Source of the DNA: Leptospira wolffii serovar Khorat str. Khorat-H2
GTDB taxonomy: Bacteria; Spirochaetota; Leptospiria; Leptospirales; Leptospiraceae
Direction of reading: 5' to 3'
DNA length: 64,000 nt
NCBI RefSeq assembly: GCF_000306115.2
Contig: NZ_AKWX02000016.1
Location: 40,162-104,161, forward strand
Shown: positions 17,696-26,937 of the stretch, piece by piece
Numbering within the stretch: the stretch's first letter is position 1
Layout: each line of letters opens with the position of its first letter
Made by a program: the position numbers and the translations under genes
Notes under the pieces: model-generated
Told to the model about the DNA's origin: nothing
Database searches by the model: none
What the model saw: only the letters and a program-made list of their open reading frames with translations

Positions 17696-18127
17696 CTACC
17701 ATTCTCCCGTGTTCGCCATGCTCTTCCACGGCTCAGCGATTTCCAACGGCTTCCCTTTTTGCAGCAATTCCACGGATATTAAATCAGGAGAACGAACAAA
17801 AGCCATACGTCCGTCTCTGGGAGGACGATTGATGACGACTCCCTTGGATTGCAGATTCGCGCAGGTCTCGTAGATATTCTCCACTTCGAACGCGAGATGT
17901 CCGAAATTTCTTCCGAAGGTATAGGCTCCATCCTGGTCCCAGTTATAAGTAAGTTCGATTTCGGGAGAATCCGAATGAGCTTGTCCCGATTCGGATAAGA
18001 AGACGAGAGTGTATCTTCCTTCCGGATGATCGTGTCTTCTCGATTCCTTGAGTCCTAACTTATTACAGAAAAAATCCAATGCCTGATCCAGATCTTTTAC
18101 TCGAATCATTGCGTGAAGGTATCTCAT
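17696..18127 (-). CDS. gloA: Glyoxalase I (lactoylglutathione lyase)
   Basis: 143 residues, the single-domain VOC length. The four metal ligands fall where expected: His5 in [10 protein letters not shown], Glu in PEIELTYNW (about 57), His in [11 protein letters not shown] (about 76) and Glu in [10 protein letters not shown] (about 121). It isomerises the hemithioacetal of methylglyoxal and a thiol to the lactoyl thioester in the cytoplasm. It stands alone and converges on the AraC gene. Confidence 0.9.
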   Translation of the reverse strand: MRYLHAMIRVKDLDQALDFFCNKLGLKESRRHDHPEGRYTLVFLSESGQAHSDSPEIELTYNWDQDGAYTFGRNFGHLAFEVENIYETCANLQSKGVVINRPPRDGRMAFVRSPDLISVELLQKGKPLEIAEPWKSMANTGEW

Positions 18128-18692
18128 TCGTTAATCCTTTGTGGGTAAATTTCCCTTTGCAGGGCTAAAAGAACGGCTCTTCTTAACAGGAAGCTCGGGA
18201 ACTGGCCCCTGACAAGCCAATTCAATCACCCCTTTGTCCAATTTCCGCTATCCTGAAGAATCCGGGAAAACCCCTAAAAAGACCGATTTTTGGCCTCTTT
18301 TTGCATATACAGAAGGCAAAGTGCTTAATATTTGTGCTTAAAAAATAAGCATATTCAATATTTCTTTTACGGTTTTTCATTGAAAAAATGAACGTTTCAG
18401 TCGATGATTGTCTTAATCGAGTACATATCTTTTGGAACTCGTCTTGATGCGCTGCTTTTATGCTCAATGTGAACCCTATAAGAGCTAGTCGCGGAATAGT
18501 GCGAAAGATTATGCAATTCTAATTAACATAAATGTTATGCGAAGTGGCTATGAGTTCGTTTAACAGAAAATTTTAAATTTTTTTCCTTTCGGAATTTTTT
18601 TTGTTCCCTTCTCGAACTCGTAGAGGTCATATGGATATAAGCGAAAACGAGAATTAAAAACATAAACAAAACAACCATGAGGTTTCAATTCT
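18128..18692. other. AT-rich non-coding region upstream of a small secreted protein
   Basis: About 565 bases with no convincing gene; the 81-codon minus-strand reading at 18222-18467 looks spurious. It includes the gloA leader, a hairpin TGCTTA-AAAAA-TAAGCA near 18336, with GTGCTTAA repeated just before it, and long T-tracts near 18575-18600. The last 60 bases lead into the small secreted protein gene, with GAGG about 10 bases before its ATG. A long, AT-rich leader fits a strongly or conditionally expressed gene. Confidence 0.45.
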
Positions 18693-19028
18693 ATGAAAGT
18701 TAACAAACTCACTTCTCTTCTTCTTGTAGCAGGTTTTCTGGCAGGTTCTTCTCTCTTCGCAGTATCTCAAGATACCGAAGATCGTCTTCTCGAGCAAGCT
18801 CTGGTTTCCGCAGCGGTTACCAAAGAGCAAAAAGTTGCGGTAGGGACTTACCTGAGAGCATTGGCTCAACAAAAAACCGAAAGAGCCGAAGAGTTAAGAG
18901 CATTGGCTAAACGTTCTACCGGAGGAAAATTCCTGGCTAGCAACGCTCAGTCTCAAAAGTTCCTGAAACAAGCTCAAGCTCTCGAAGCAGAAGCTCAAAG
19001 AACTCAAGAGTTTTTGAATAACCTTTAA
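18693..19028 (+). CDS. Small secreted helical protein
   Basis: 111 residues. Residues 1-23 are a clean signal peptide ending SSLFA-VSQ. The mature 88 residues are almost wholly helical and rich in Ala, Gln, Glu and Leu (RALAQQKTERAEELRALAKR, then LKQAQALEAEAQRTQEFL), probably a coiled coil. The sequence looks biased to a small codon set, and a strong terminator follows, both pointing to high expression. No named family recognised; periplasmic or surface location is inferred. Confidence 0.78.
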   Translation: MKVNKLTSLLLVAGFLAGSSLFAVSQDTEDRLLEQALVSAAVTKEQKVAVGTYLRALAQQKTERAEELRALAKRSTGGKFLASNAQSQKFLKQAQALEAEAQRTQEFLNNL

Positions 19029-19065
19029 TAGTTAGTCTCAAATCCTAAAAAATCCATCAACCAAT

Positions 19066-19089
19066 GGGCGCTCTCGGGCGCCCTTTTTT
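19066..19089 (+). terminator. Rho-independent terminator
   Basis: GGGCGC-TCTCGG-GCGCCC followed by six T, 38 bases after the stop of the small secreted protein gene. A textbook intrinsic terminator. Confidence 0.9.
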
Positions 19090-19141
19090 ATTGTACTCGA
19101 ACGAGAGAATCATTCGGATCCTAGGTTAAATAGCGGGCGGA

Positions 19142-19384
19142 TTATTTCGTGATCGGTTTTTCTTTCGGAAAGCAGCTCATGGAGAAGCCTTCTATCATAT
19201 AGCAGATCGCATCCTTGGCTTCACAGCGGAGTGCGTCATTATAAGTGGTTCCCTGGATAACCAGGTCGATCTTATCGCAGACCATTTTTTCCTTTGGTGA
19301 GGATTGGCTTTGGCTCGTATCCTGGCCTAAGAGGGAAAATCCGTATACCAAAGCTAAGATAGGCAGGAATCTAAGGCGTTTCAT
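19142..19384 (-). CDS. Small exported cysteine-containing protein
   Basis: 80 residues. A signal peptide covers roughly residues 1-20 (MKRLRFLPILALVYGFSLLG-QD). The mature part has four cysteines (MVCDKID, LRCEAKDAICYM, MSCFPKE), suggesting two disulphides in the periplasm. No family recognised. It is isolated and convergent with the secreted helical protein gene. Confidence 0.65.
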   Translation of the reverse strand: MKRLRFLPILALVYGFSLLGQDTSQSQSSPKEKMVCDKIDLVIQGTTYNDALRCEAKDAICYMIEGFSMSCFPKEKPITK

Positions 19385-19513
19385 GAGAACGGCGCTCCTT
19401 GACCGGTATGATCTCAGATCGTTTCTAAATTTCCCTTCCGCGTCAATCGATTTGGTCGCTTTCTAAGGGCGAAAAACGATTGAGAAAGTCGGCTTCCTTC
19501 CTAATTTGCTCTC

Positions 19514-21067
19514 GTGAGTTTCGGAAATATTTCTCTCGTTAAGCGAACCCTTTTATTTTTCCTAATTTTACTTCCGCTTTCGGTTCCCATTTTGCTGAAA
19601 CCGGGAGAACAATTGTATTCGGATCATCTGGGAAAATTCGCTTTAGGCCATTCCGTATTGGAGAACGGGTTCCGATCCGGAAACTTGGTCCTGCCTTCCA
19701 AGGAAATGGATCCGGAGGCGAAATATTGTCCTACCGAGTGCATTCGGATCGGAGAAGAATGGATCAGTCCCTTTCCTGTAGCCCTCGGATATGTGTATGC
19801 ACTTGTGCTTCCTTGGGCAGGGATCGACGGGGTCTATTGGGTGGTCGCGATTTTAGTTTCACTCTCCCTTCTTCTCTTGGGAATCCTTTGGAAATGGGAT
19901 CCGTATTATCTTGGGACTCTTGTCCTAGCTTCTCCTTTTATGATCAATGGATACTTCTTTCCGGATGTGGGGATCGCCGCTTTCTTATATATCTTCGGTT
20001 CCTTTCTTTTGCTCTCGGATTCTTCGAAAAGTTCCTTGGGAGTCTCCCTATTTGCGGGTTTCGTATCGGCCTTGGCGGGTTGGTTCCGGATCGAAGCCCT
20101 GGTCTTTCCCGGTTTCTTTTGCTTCTTGCTAATGATCAAGAATCTCCGATCGCTTGAGGAGAGGAGAAGAATTCTCGGTTATGGATTCGGAATTTTAATC
20201 GGGGCGGGGATCTTATTAGGCATCCAGTATTTATTGTACGGACATCCCATGGGTCCGAGGTTCGCTTTCAATCAACCGGGAGTCTTTCTGGCTCCCTGGA
20301 AGAAATGGGAGATCTATTTAGGCCTGTTGTTTGCAAATCCGAATCGGTTGGGTTTTTTCGGATACAGTCCCTTCTTCCTGGTCTTATTCTTATTCGGTTT
20401 GTATCGGATCTTTTTTCGCACCGATCTTTTGGGCAGAAAAGAAGAAGCGTCTCCGAGAGATTTGTTTTGCTTTTCGGGTATGTTGGCCTTTGCGGCCTTG
20501 GTGCTTACTGCTCCGAACGACGGGATCATAGATTTCGGATCCAGATATTTGCATTTGAGTCTTCCCGCATTTGCAGGTGTGTTCCTACTTTTTCTGGACT
20601 CCATTCCTGAGAAAAGGAAGAAGTTCGTTCGATTAGGGTCGATCGCGATTCTTCTATTCTCCGTATATATTACGTTTTCTTATACCCGGATTTTATCAAA
20701 ATACGGACGAAAAACCACCAAATTGAATCGGATTTATTTGGAGCAAAAGCCGGATCTAGTGGTGGTGCAGATACGCACCTATTCTCAGATCTTGGGCAAA
20801 TACTTCTTCCAGACTCCCGCGGTTTGGTTGATGAGAGAGCCCGACGTAAAGGATTTCTTTTCCAGAAATTCTCCCGACAAATTCGATAAGATCCTATTCG
20901 TGGAGACTAAGGCCGCCATTCTGCAATCTATTTCGCATTCGGATCCGTTCTTTAAAAATGAGTATTATAAAAGTATTGTGAACGTATTGGGTCCGGAATT
21001 TGAAAGGACCTATGTCGACAACCGAGAGGATGTGCTTATCTTCTCTTTGGAGAGACGGAAACGATAG
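19514..21067 (+). CDS. Multi-span membrane protein, glycosyltransferase-like
   Basis: 517 residues with about ten membrane helices and a polar C-terminal tail of around 110 residues. An early acidic loop, after the first helix (QLYSDHLGKFALGHSVL), fits the layout of lipid-linked-sugar glycosyltransferases of GT-C type, such as the LA_3751/LA_3752 proteins of Leptospira. The start is GTG. Donor and acceptor are unknown. Its last 174 bases are overlapped on the other strand by the Fic reading frame. Confidence 0.72.
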   Translation: MSFGNISLVKRTLLFFLILLPLSVPILLKPGEQLYSDHLGKFALGHSVLENGFRSGNLVLPSKEMDPEAKYCPTECIRIGEEWISPFPVALGYVYALVLPWAGIDGVYWVVAILVSLSLLLLGILWKWDPYYLGTLVLASPFMINGYFFPDVGIAAFLYIFGSFLLLSDSSKSSLGVSLFAGFVSALAGWFRIEALVFPGFFCFLLMIKNLRSLEERRRILGYGFGILIGAGILLGIQYLLYGHPMGPRFAFNQPGVFLAPWKKWEIYLGLLFANPNRLGFFGYSPFFLVLFLFGLYRIFFRTDLLGRKEEASPRDLFCFSGMLAFAALVLTAPNDGIIDFGSRYLHLSLPAFAGVFLLFLDSIPEKRKKFVRLGSIAILLFSVYITFSYTRILSKYGRKTTKLNRIYLEQKPDLVVVQIRTYSQILGKYFFQTPAVWLMREPDVKDFFSRNSPDKFDKILFVETKAAILQSISHSDPFFKNEYYKSIVNVLGPEFERTYVDNREDVLIFSLERRKR

Positions 21068-21934
21068 GAGCTTAAGTCGGGCAGGATTTTTAACGGGGAA
21101 AGAGACTTTCCCAGCGAGCATTTCTACCTCGACCCGTATTGCGAACGGCCAAGGATCGTTCTTTGAAGAATGCCAATGTTGAGAACTTTCTTCCAGAGTA
21201 TCATAATATCGTTGTTTATTAATCTCGATATGCTTCTCGATGCTGATATATCGACCGATATGAAAACCTAAGTGATACAGTTGAAGTAGCAAGAGAATCC
21301 GAGAAACTCTACCATTTCCGTCCCGAAACGGATGGATACAAAGAAAATCCAGGTTGAAGGCTGAAAGGAGGATCAGAGGATGGATTCGCCTTTCTTTGGT
21401 CATCTCTTCCCAAGAGGTGATTAAATTCTGTAAAAGAATATCTGTGTCTTTAGGCCCCGGAGGATGAAAGCGAACTCTTTCTTCTCCGGTTGGAAGTTTT
21501 TCGGTAATATCAACTTGCTTTTCTTTGAATTTTCCTGCGTCCCATACGTCGCCTTTACATAGTTTATGCAATTTGAGAATCGTTTCAATGGAAAGGGAAA
21601 TTTTCGAGTTTTCCTCATGAACCCAACGGAGCGCTTGTTGGTATCCGCGAACTTCCTCTTCATCTCGATCTCTAAGTAAAGAATTTCCGAAGACCACCGT
21701 TTCTATTCTCGAACGAGCTATATTGACGCCTTCCATACGATTTGAAGAAATAGAACTTTCTATAAGTGCATGCTCTTTTAGAGTCTTGAGTTTCTGCGGT
21801 GACTGCTTTTGGTAAAGTTCCTGTTTACCCTTGAATACATCAAGGGGAGACAATTGCCAAACTATTCCTGTTGGAATACTTTCCAAGGATTGCAGCAATT
21901 GTAGGGTGCTTGGTTTACCTGATTTATTACCCAT
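20894..21934 (-). CDS. Fic/DOC family AMP-transferase, probable read-through C-terminus
   Basis: 346 residues as read. The Fic core is intact: HPFRDGNGR near residue 198, matching HxFx(D/E)GNGR, with the flap region upstream. An N-terminal autoinhibitory helix SSNRMEG (residues 63-69) matches the class II inhibitory motif. Such enzymes transfer AMP from ATP to target hydroxyls. After residue 289 or so the frame runs antisense through the end of the glycosyltransferase-like gene; the last 57 residues do not look like the winged helix usually found there, so the gene may be truncated at its 3' end. Confidence 0.85.
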   Translation of the reverse strand: MGNKSGKPSTLQLLQSLESIPTGIVWQLSPLDVFKGKQELYQKQSPQKLKTLKEHALIESSISSNRMEGVNIARSRIETVVFGNSLLRDRDEEEVRGYQQALRWVHEENSKISLSIETILKLHKLCKGDVWDAGKFKEKQVDITEKLPTGEERVRFHPPGPKDTDILLQNLITSWEEMTKERRIHPLILLSAFNLDFLCIHPFRDGNGRVSRILLLLQLYHLGFHIGRYISIEKHIEINKQRYYDTLEESSQHWHSSKNDPWPFAIRVEVEMLAGKVSFPVKNPARLKLLSFPSLQREDKHILSVVDIGPFKFRTQYVHNTFIILIFKERIRMRNRLQNGGLSLHE

Positions 21935-22092
21935 ATATGGGATGAATACCTATATTCTCTAATTTATATGGGAAGCCTTCAAATGTAGGAGAATTCGTCC
22001 TTTGCGGGAGGAGCGCCTGGCAGGAAAGAAAGTCGCGGGCGTAGTTTGGACCGACTATCGGATTGCCGATCGTTCCCGCGCTTCGAATTTTT

Positions 22093-22401
22093 TTATCCGG
22101 GAAGTTCCTCTTCTAATTCCAGTTCTAATTCGCAGAGCGTGGGCGAGAATCGGGAAGGTATCTCTTTTCTGAATTTTACGATTCCGGAAAAGGGAAAGAA
22201 ATTCTTAAATCGAAATCCGTAAACGGCTCCCGTAATCGCATCTCCGCTTGCTTTGGAGATTTTGGAATCCACAAAGAAACGTAGGAACTTCTTTCCCACG
22301 GATTGAGCGGTAGCAAAGAAAACGGATTCGGAGTCGAAGACTTCCACGTAAAATTTCGGTCTAAGGACTCCCGGCTTTTGGACAAGTAGGCTCGTAGTCA
22401 T
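22093..22401 (-). CDS. Hypothetical protein
   Basis: 102 residues from an internal ATG. The open frame extends to 22641, but that part overlaps the 5' end of the WYL-like gene on the other strand and reads as a shadow. The kept part (KFYVEVFDSESVFFATAQSVG onward, ending in an ELELELEEELPG tail) has ordinary amino-acid use and alternating strands. No family recognised. The ribosome-binding site is poor, so it could also be non-coding. Confidence 0.4.
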   Translation of the reverse strand: MTTSLLVQKPGVLRPKFYVEVFDSESVFFATAQSVGKKFLRFFVDSKISKASGDAITGAVYGFRFKNFFPFSGIVKFRKEIPSRFSPTLCELELELEEELPG

Positions 22402-22540
22402 GGGTGAATTGTATTCTTTCGACTTATCCGATCTGTGACGACTGGATTTCAAGTCCGGTTTTTCGGTTACGATCCAGTAAAAAGAAGCCTTCGTAAAAAC
22501 TGCCTTTTTGGGATTGAAGCTCTTCTTTTCTTTTTTCAGA

Positions 22541-23497
22541 ATGTCCGGAATGAACCCGAGTACTAAAAAGCTCCAGACCAAATTGGCCGTGATTCGACTC
22601 TTGCAGGAAAACAAGAGAATGAGTCTGGAGGATCTCTCCAAGTATTCCGGGATAGAGGATATAAAGGATCTTAAGAAAGAATTGGGAAAACTATATATGG
22701 TGGGAACTTATCCTTATACCCCCGACCAATTCATAGAGCTGGACTATGACGGAGACACCATCGGGATACGTCTTCCCGTGAATTTGGAGCAGGGCCTGGT
22801 CTTAAGCGTGAGAGAATGGGCCGTTCTTCGAAAGCTCTTTCTGGAGGAGGAATCTCGAGAGGTTCGTCCGGATCGTCAAAAGATTTTTAAATCTATATTA
22901 CAAAAAATTCATACAATTCTTCCTTCCTCGGGAATCCAGAGTGAAAGCGATCTCAAACAAGGCATCCGAGATGCGATTCTTGCCGGAGAATCCTTGCTTC
23001 TGGATTACAGAGCTTCCGGCGAGGAAAATGTGGAGTCTCGTAAGGTGGACCCATGGGCTTCTTTGAGTTTTAGGGAGGAGTATTTGATCGGGTATTGTCA
23101 TTCCAGAAAAGCTCCCCGCACTTTTCGATTGGACTCCATCGTCAAAATGACTCGAACCGGAGAAAAATCCCTGCATGTTCCGGACGAGGAAAGAAAACAG
23201 GCCATTCTGCGCCTGAAAGAATTTTTGGATCGCTCAGAGATAGAAGATTCGAATTTCGCGGAGATCTATCACACCGCGGAAGTGTATTTCAATCTGCATT
23301 CTCGAATCGGTCTGGAGAGAACTTCGGAGTCCATTCTTCTGGATGGAGTTCGTTATCATCTTTCCAGGGCAAAAATCAGAAACGAAGAATGGTTCCTCTC
23401 CGAGATCAAAGGATTCGGACCCAATGTCATCGTTCGCGCTCCCGAAGATCTTAAAAATAGAATGAAATCCTACTGGCTCGCTTCCCAATCCGCTTAA
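22541..23497 (+). CDS. WYL-domain protein, second copy type
   Basis: 318 residues from the first ATG; an upstream TTG at 22508 adds 11 hydrophobic residues and is less likely. An N-terminal helix-turn-helix-like region (KLAVIRLLQENKRMSLEDLSKYSG) precedes the WYL core: GESLLLDYRASGEENVESRKVDPWASLSFREEYLIGYCHSRK, then RTFRLDSIVKMTRT. It resembles the PafC partner of WYL regulators in lacking strong DNA-binding features at its start. It lies 50 bases before ispE and may be co-transcribed. Confidence 0.8.
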   Translation: MSGMNPSTKKLQTKLAVIRLLQENKRMSLEDLSKYSGIEDIKDLKKELGKLYMVGTYPYTPDQFIELDYDGDTIGIRLPVNLEQGLVLSVREWAVLRKLFLEEESREVRPDRQKIFKSILQKIHTILPSSGIQSESDLKQGIRDAILAGESLLLDYRASGEENVESRKVDPWASLSFREEYLIGYCHSRKAPRTFRLDSIVKMTRTGEKSLHVPDEERKQAILRLKEFLDRSEIEDSNFAEIYHTAEVYFNLHSRIGLERTSESILLDGVRYHLSRAKIRNEEWFLSEIKGFGPNVIVRAPEDLKNRMKSYWLASQSA

Positions 23498-23547
23498 TCC
23501 GTTAATGGATTGACTGAGAAACTTTTACGGGCGAAGTAGAACGTATC

Positions 23548-24441
23548 TTGCTTTCTCCCGCAAAAATCAATCTGGGATTAGAAATCCCTTACAAAAGGCC
23601 GGACGGTTTTCACGAAATCCGTAGCGTTTTTCTAAGATTGAATTGGGGGGACGATATCCTTATTGAACCCATCGATCCGGGGAGTTTCCAACTCGTTTCC
23701 CAAAACGAAATCATCTCCGAAAAAAGGGAACTTTATGAAGAAGTCTCCGAGAGAGGAGATCTTTCTAAGAACATTCTCTTCAAAGCTTTTACCAAGATTC
23801 GGGCTCATTACAGAGAATTGCCGGGTGTTCGGATCCATTTAACAAAAAGAATTCCCCCCGCAGCCGGCCTGGGTGGAGGTTCCACTAATGCGGCCTCTCT
23901 ATTGTCTTTTTACCTGGGCTTAAAACCTGAATTTCATTCCGACGATCTCTTCCAATTAGCTGCCGAGATAGGGGCGGATGTTCCCTTCTTTCTTTCCGAG
24001 GACCACGCCTTTGTGACGGGTAAGGGAGAAATCATGAGGGAGATTGAGGTCCATTCCGGTCAGGGGATCTTGGCTTTAACTCCTCAGATTCTCTCCACTG
24101 CCGAGATGTACGCAGGTCTCAAAAAGCCTTTACAAGACGACCCACCTTCGAAAAAATGGATTTCTCTAGGCAATGAAGTCGAATTTTTCTTAAAAGAGGG
24201 AAATTGGGCGGCCTTGAGAGGAAAGCTCGTAAACGATTTCGAGCCCCTAGCTTTCCGGAAGTTTCCCGAGTTGGAGAGATTGAAGGAAAGTTTTTTAGCA
24301 AATGGGGCTAGTTACTCCTCTTTAACCGGTTCAGGATCTTGTATTTATGGATTGGTGCAAGGGTTGGAGATCCGGGAAGAGCTGTTTGCTAAAATGCAAA
24401 CTGAGTTTCCGGAGATTAGGTTTATCGGCTTTAATTATTAA
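23548..24441 (+). CDS. ispE: 4-diphosphocytidyl-2-C-methyl-D-erythritol kinase
   Basis: 297 residues. GHMP kinase that phosphorylates CDP-methylerythritol in the non-mevalonate isoprenoid pathway. The opening SPAKINLGLEI, the ATP loop PPAAGLGGGSTNAAS (about residue 108) and the C-terminal GSGSCIYG match IspE. The start is TTG: an in-frame stop lies 33 bases upstream, and no ATG or GTG intervenes. A tRNA-Gln gene follows directly. Confidence 0.93.
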   Translation: MLSPAKINLGLEIPYKRPDGFHEIRSVFLRLNWGDDILIEPIDPGSFQLVSQNEIISEKRELYEEVSERGDLSKNILFKAFTKIRAHYRELPGVRIHLTKRIPPAAGLGGGSTNAASLLSFYLGLKPEFHSDDLFQLAAEIGADVPFFLSEDHAFVTGKGEIMREIEVHSGQGILALTPQILSTAEMYAGLKKPLQDDPPSKKWISLGNEVEFFLKEGNWAALRGKLVNDFEPLAFRKFPELERLKESFLANGASYSSLTGSGSCIYGLVQGLEIREELFAKMQTEFPEIRFIGFNY

Positions 24442-24451
24442 AGATTGAAAC

Positions 24452-24527
<76 letters not shown>

Positions 24528-24555
24528 CTTGTTGTTGATTTCACCGGATTACTGA

Positions 24556-25314
24556 ATGGACGCCAAAAAGGAAGCTGTCGCCGTAGTTCTAGCTGCGGGC
24601 AAGGGAACCCGCATGAAGACGGAGCTACCCAAAGTGGCGGTTTCCTTAAACGGAAAGCCGCTCCTAAATCACGTCATCGATCATCTCCGCAAGGGAGGCG
24701 TCGAGGACGTAGTCATCGTTGTAGGCTATAAAAAAGAAGAAGTCCAAGCTCTCTGCAAAGGCATTTCCGGGATTCGATTCGCGGAACAGAAAGAGCAATT
24801 GGGAACAGCTCATGCCGTTCTTAGCTCCGAAGAGTTGGTCAAGGACCATACTGGCCCCATCTTAGTCGCCTGCGGGGACGTTCCTATGATCACAGGCGAA
24901 ACCTTCCGTTCTCTTGTTTCCACCCATATCCAAAACGGATTCTCCGCTACTTTACTTTCCGCCAAAGTGGATAATCCCGCCGGTTACGGTCGCATCGTTC
25001 GCAATTCTTCCGGAGAAGTAGTCGCCATCGTAGAAGAAAAGGATGCCGATCCGGAACAAAAGAAAATCAACGAAATCAATACCGGGACTTATGTTTTCAG
25101 TTCCGAAGGGCTATTCGATTCTTTAAGAAGAATTGGAAACAGCAACGCACAAGGAGAATATTATCTCCCGGATCTAGTCGAATTATATAAAAAAGAAGGA
25201 AAGAAGTTGGGCGCAGTCATTCTGAAGAATAGTGGGGAAAGTCAGGGAGTGAATTCTCCGGGCGATCTGGAAAATCTATCCGCCATACTAAACAACGAGG
25301 CGGTCGTGAAATGA
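24556..25314 (+). CDS. glmU: UDP-N-acetylglucosamine pyrophosphorylase, single-domain GlmU
   Basis: 252 residues, covering only the nucleotidyltransferase half of classical GlmU (about 450). The signature [16 protein letters not shown] is at residues 12-27, followed by [23 protein letters not shown] and EINTGTYVF. It makes UDP-GlcNAc from UTP and GlcNAc-1-P for peptidoglycan and LPS. The left-handed beta-helix acetyltransferase is missing, so acetylation of GlcN-1-P must be done by another enzyme. The stop overlaps the prs start (ATGA). Confidence 0.9.
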   Translation: MDAKKEAVAVVLAAGKGTRMKTELPKVAVSLNGKPLLNHVIDHLRKGGVEDVVIVVGYKKEEVQALCKGISGIRFAEQKEQLGTAHAVLSSEELVKDHTGPILVACGDVPMITGETFRSLVSTHIQNGFSATLLSAKVDNPAGYGRIVRNSSGEVVAIVEEKDADPEQKKINEINTGTYVFSSEGLFDSLRRIGNSNAQGEYYLPDLVELYKKEGKKLGAVILKNSGESQGVNSPGDLENLSAILNNEAVVK

Positions 25315-26249
25315 GTTCGAATATAGCGGTATTTTCCGGCTCTTCCAATCGCACGATTGCAAACGAGATCTGCCAAGAATTGGGAATCGAACCCGGCAAG
25401 ATCAATCTACGCAAATTTTCCGACGGAGAAATCGCCGTCAAAATCGAGGAGAACGTAAGGGGTAGGGACGTCTTTTTGATCCAGTCCACTTCCGCTCCCG
25501 CCAACGACAACTTGATGGAACTCCTTCTCATCATGGACGCGTTACGCAGGGCCTCCGCGAAAAGTATATCGGTCGTCGTTCCTTATTACGGATACGGGCG
25601 CCAGGATAGAAAGGCCGAGCCTAGAGTTCCGATTTCCGCGAGAGTGGTCGCGGACCTGATCGAAGCACTCGGGCCGACCCGAATGATCGTAATGGATCTA
25701 CACGCGGATCAAATCCAAGGCTTCTTCAAAGTGCCGGTGGACAATCTCCACTTTAGCCCGGTATTAGTAGAATACATTCTGAGCAAAAAATTCGAGGATC
25801 TAGTCATCGTTTCTCCGGATTCCGGCGGAGCGGAAAGAGCCAGATCCTTCGGTAAGAAAGTGAACGCCACTTTGGCGATCATCGATAAGCGTCGTCCGAA
25901 AGCGAACGTATCGGAAGTGATGAATGTCATCGGAGATATCGAAGGAAAGAACTGCATTCTTTTGGACGATATGATCGATACTGCCGGAACCATCTGCAAG
26001 GCGGCCGACGCTCTTTTAAAGAACGGCGCTAAATCGGTATATTGCGCGGCGACCCACGGAGTTCTCTCCGGAGAAGCCATAGATCGTTTGAACGCGACTC
26101 CTTTCACCGAAGTTGTCTTGTCCAATACGATAGAGATTCCGGAGTCCAAGAAGATCTCCAAATTGAAAACTCTCTCCGTGGCGCCTCTATTCGCGGCGGC
26201 CATCCAAAGAATTTCGACCAATCAATCGGTCAGCGATCTATTTATATAG
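25311..26249 (+). CDS. prs: Ribose-phosphate pyrophosphokinase
   Basis: 312 residues, family length. Makes PRPP from ribose-5-phosphate and ATP. It shows [24 protein letters not shown] near the start, the catalytic [10 protein letters not shown] flexible loop (about residues 94-103), [11 protein letters not shown], and the PRPP-binding [12 protein letters not shown] near residue 220. Overlap of 4 bases with glmU indicates coupled translation. Confidence 0.96.
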   Translation: MSSNIAVFSGSSNRTIANEICQELGIEPGKINLRKFSDGEIAVKIEENVRGRDVFLIQSTSAPANDNLMELLLIMDALRRASAKSISVVVPYYGYGRQDRKAEPRVPISARVVADLIEALGPTRMIVMDLHADQIQGFFKVPVDNLHFSPVLVEYILSKKFEDLVIVSPDSGGAERARSFGKKVNATLAIIDKRRPKANVSEVMNVIGDIEGKNCILLDDMIDTAGTICKAADALLKNGAKSVYCAATHGVLSGEAIDRLNATPFTEVVLSNTIEIPESKKISKLKTLSVAPLFAAAIQRISTNQSVSDLFI

Positions 26250-26268
26250 GATAACAAGGGTAAGAACC

Positions 26269-26895
26269 ATGAGTCACAAAATCGTCGTTAAGAAAAGGAC
26301 GGAAACCGGAAAGAACGTAAACAATCGTCTCCGTGCTTCCGGACAAGTGCCTATCAATATCATCGGCGGTGGAAAGGCAGCCTCCGGTGCGGTTAATGAA
26401 AAAGAGTTGGATAAACTCGTTCATTCCGGAATTCGTCAGTCCACTCTGATCGATCTAGATGTGGAAGGCGAGGGCGTTCAAAAAGTCTTCGTAAAAGAAA
26501 TCCAAAGATTTCCAGAAATCGACAGAATCCGTCACGTGGACTTCTACAAAGTCGAGCCAGGCAAAAAAATCATCACTAAGATCGGAATCCGTACCGAAGG
26601 AACCGCTAAAGGATCCAAAATGGGGGGTCAGTTCGACCATCTCATCCATGAAATTCGCGTGAAGACCGTTCCCGAAGATCTGCTGGAAACGCTGGTTTTG
26701 GACGTTACCGATCTGGATGTGGGAGATTTCATCAAGGTAAGCAACCTGAAAGTTCCCGCTAGCTGGGAAATTCTGGTAAACGGAGATCCGATCGTGGCTG
26801 CCGTTCTGAAAACTAAAGCGTTACTTGCTCAGGAAAGAGCCGAGGCTAAAGAAGCTTCCGGTGCCAAAGGAAAAGACGGTAAGAAAGGGAAATAA
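26269..26895 (+). CDS. rplY: 50S ribosomal protein L25 (Ctc form)
   Basis: 208 residues: an N-terminal 5S rRNA-binding L25 domain (residues 1-90) and the C-terminal TL5/CTC beta domain (about 95-185), then an Ala/Lys-rich tail ending KGKDGKKGK. GGTAAG precedes the ATG. Part of the prs-rplY-pth run seen in many bacteria. Confidence 0.94.
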   Translation: MSHKIVVKKRTETGKNVNNRLRASGQVPINIIGGGKAASGAVNEKELDKLVHSGIRQSTLIDLDVEGEGVQKVFVKEIQRFPEIDRIRHVDFYKVEPGKKIITKIGIRTEGTAKGSKMGGQFDHLIHEIRVKTVPEDLLETLVLDVTDLDVGDFIKVSNLKVPASWEILVNGDPIVAAVLKTKALLAQERAEAKEASGAKGKDGKKGK

Positions 26896-26937
26896 TTCCC
26901 CTCTCTTGAGATCTAAGAATTTGGAAAACGGTATTGT

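Noticed and set aside
18222..18467. 81-codon minus-strand frame in the gene-poor stretch
   Set aside because: No ribosome-binding site, basic and cysteine-rich random composition, AT-rich context.
22402..22641. N-terminal extension of the minus-strand protein at 22093
   Set aside because: Overlaps the 5' end of the WYL-like gene on the other strand and has shadow-like composition.
25709..26221. 170-codon minus-strand frame
   Set aside because: Antisense shadow of prs.
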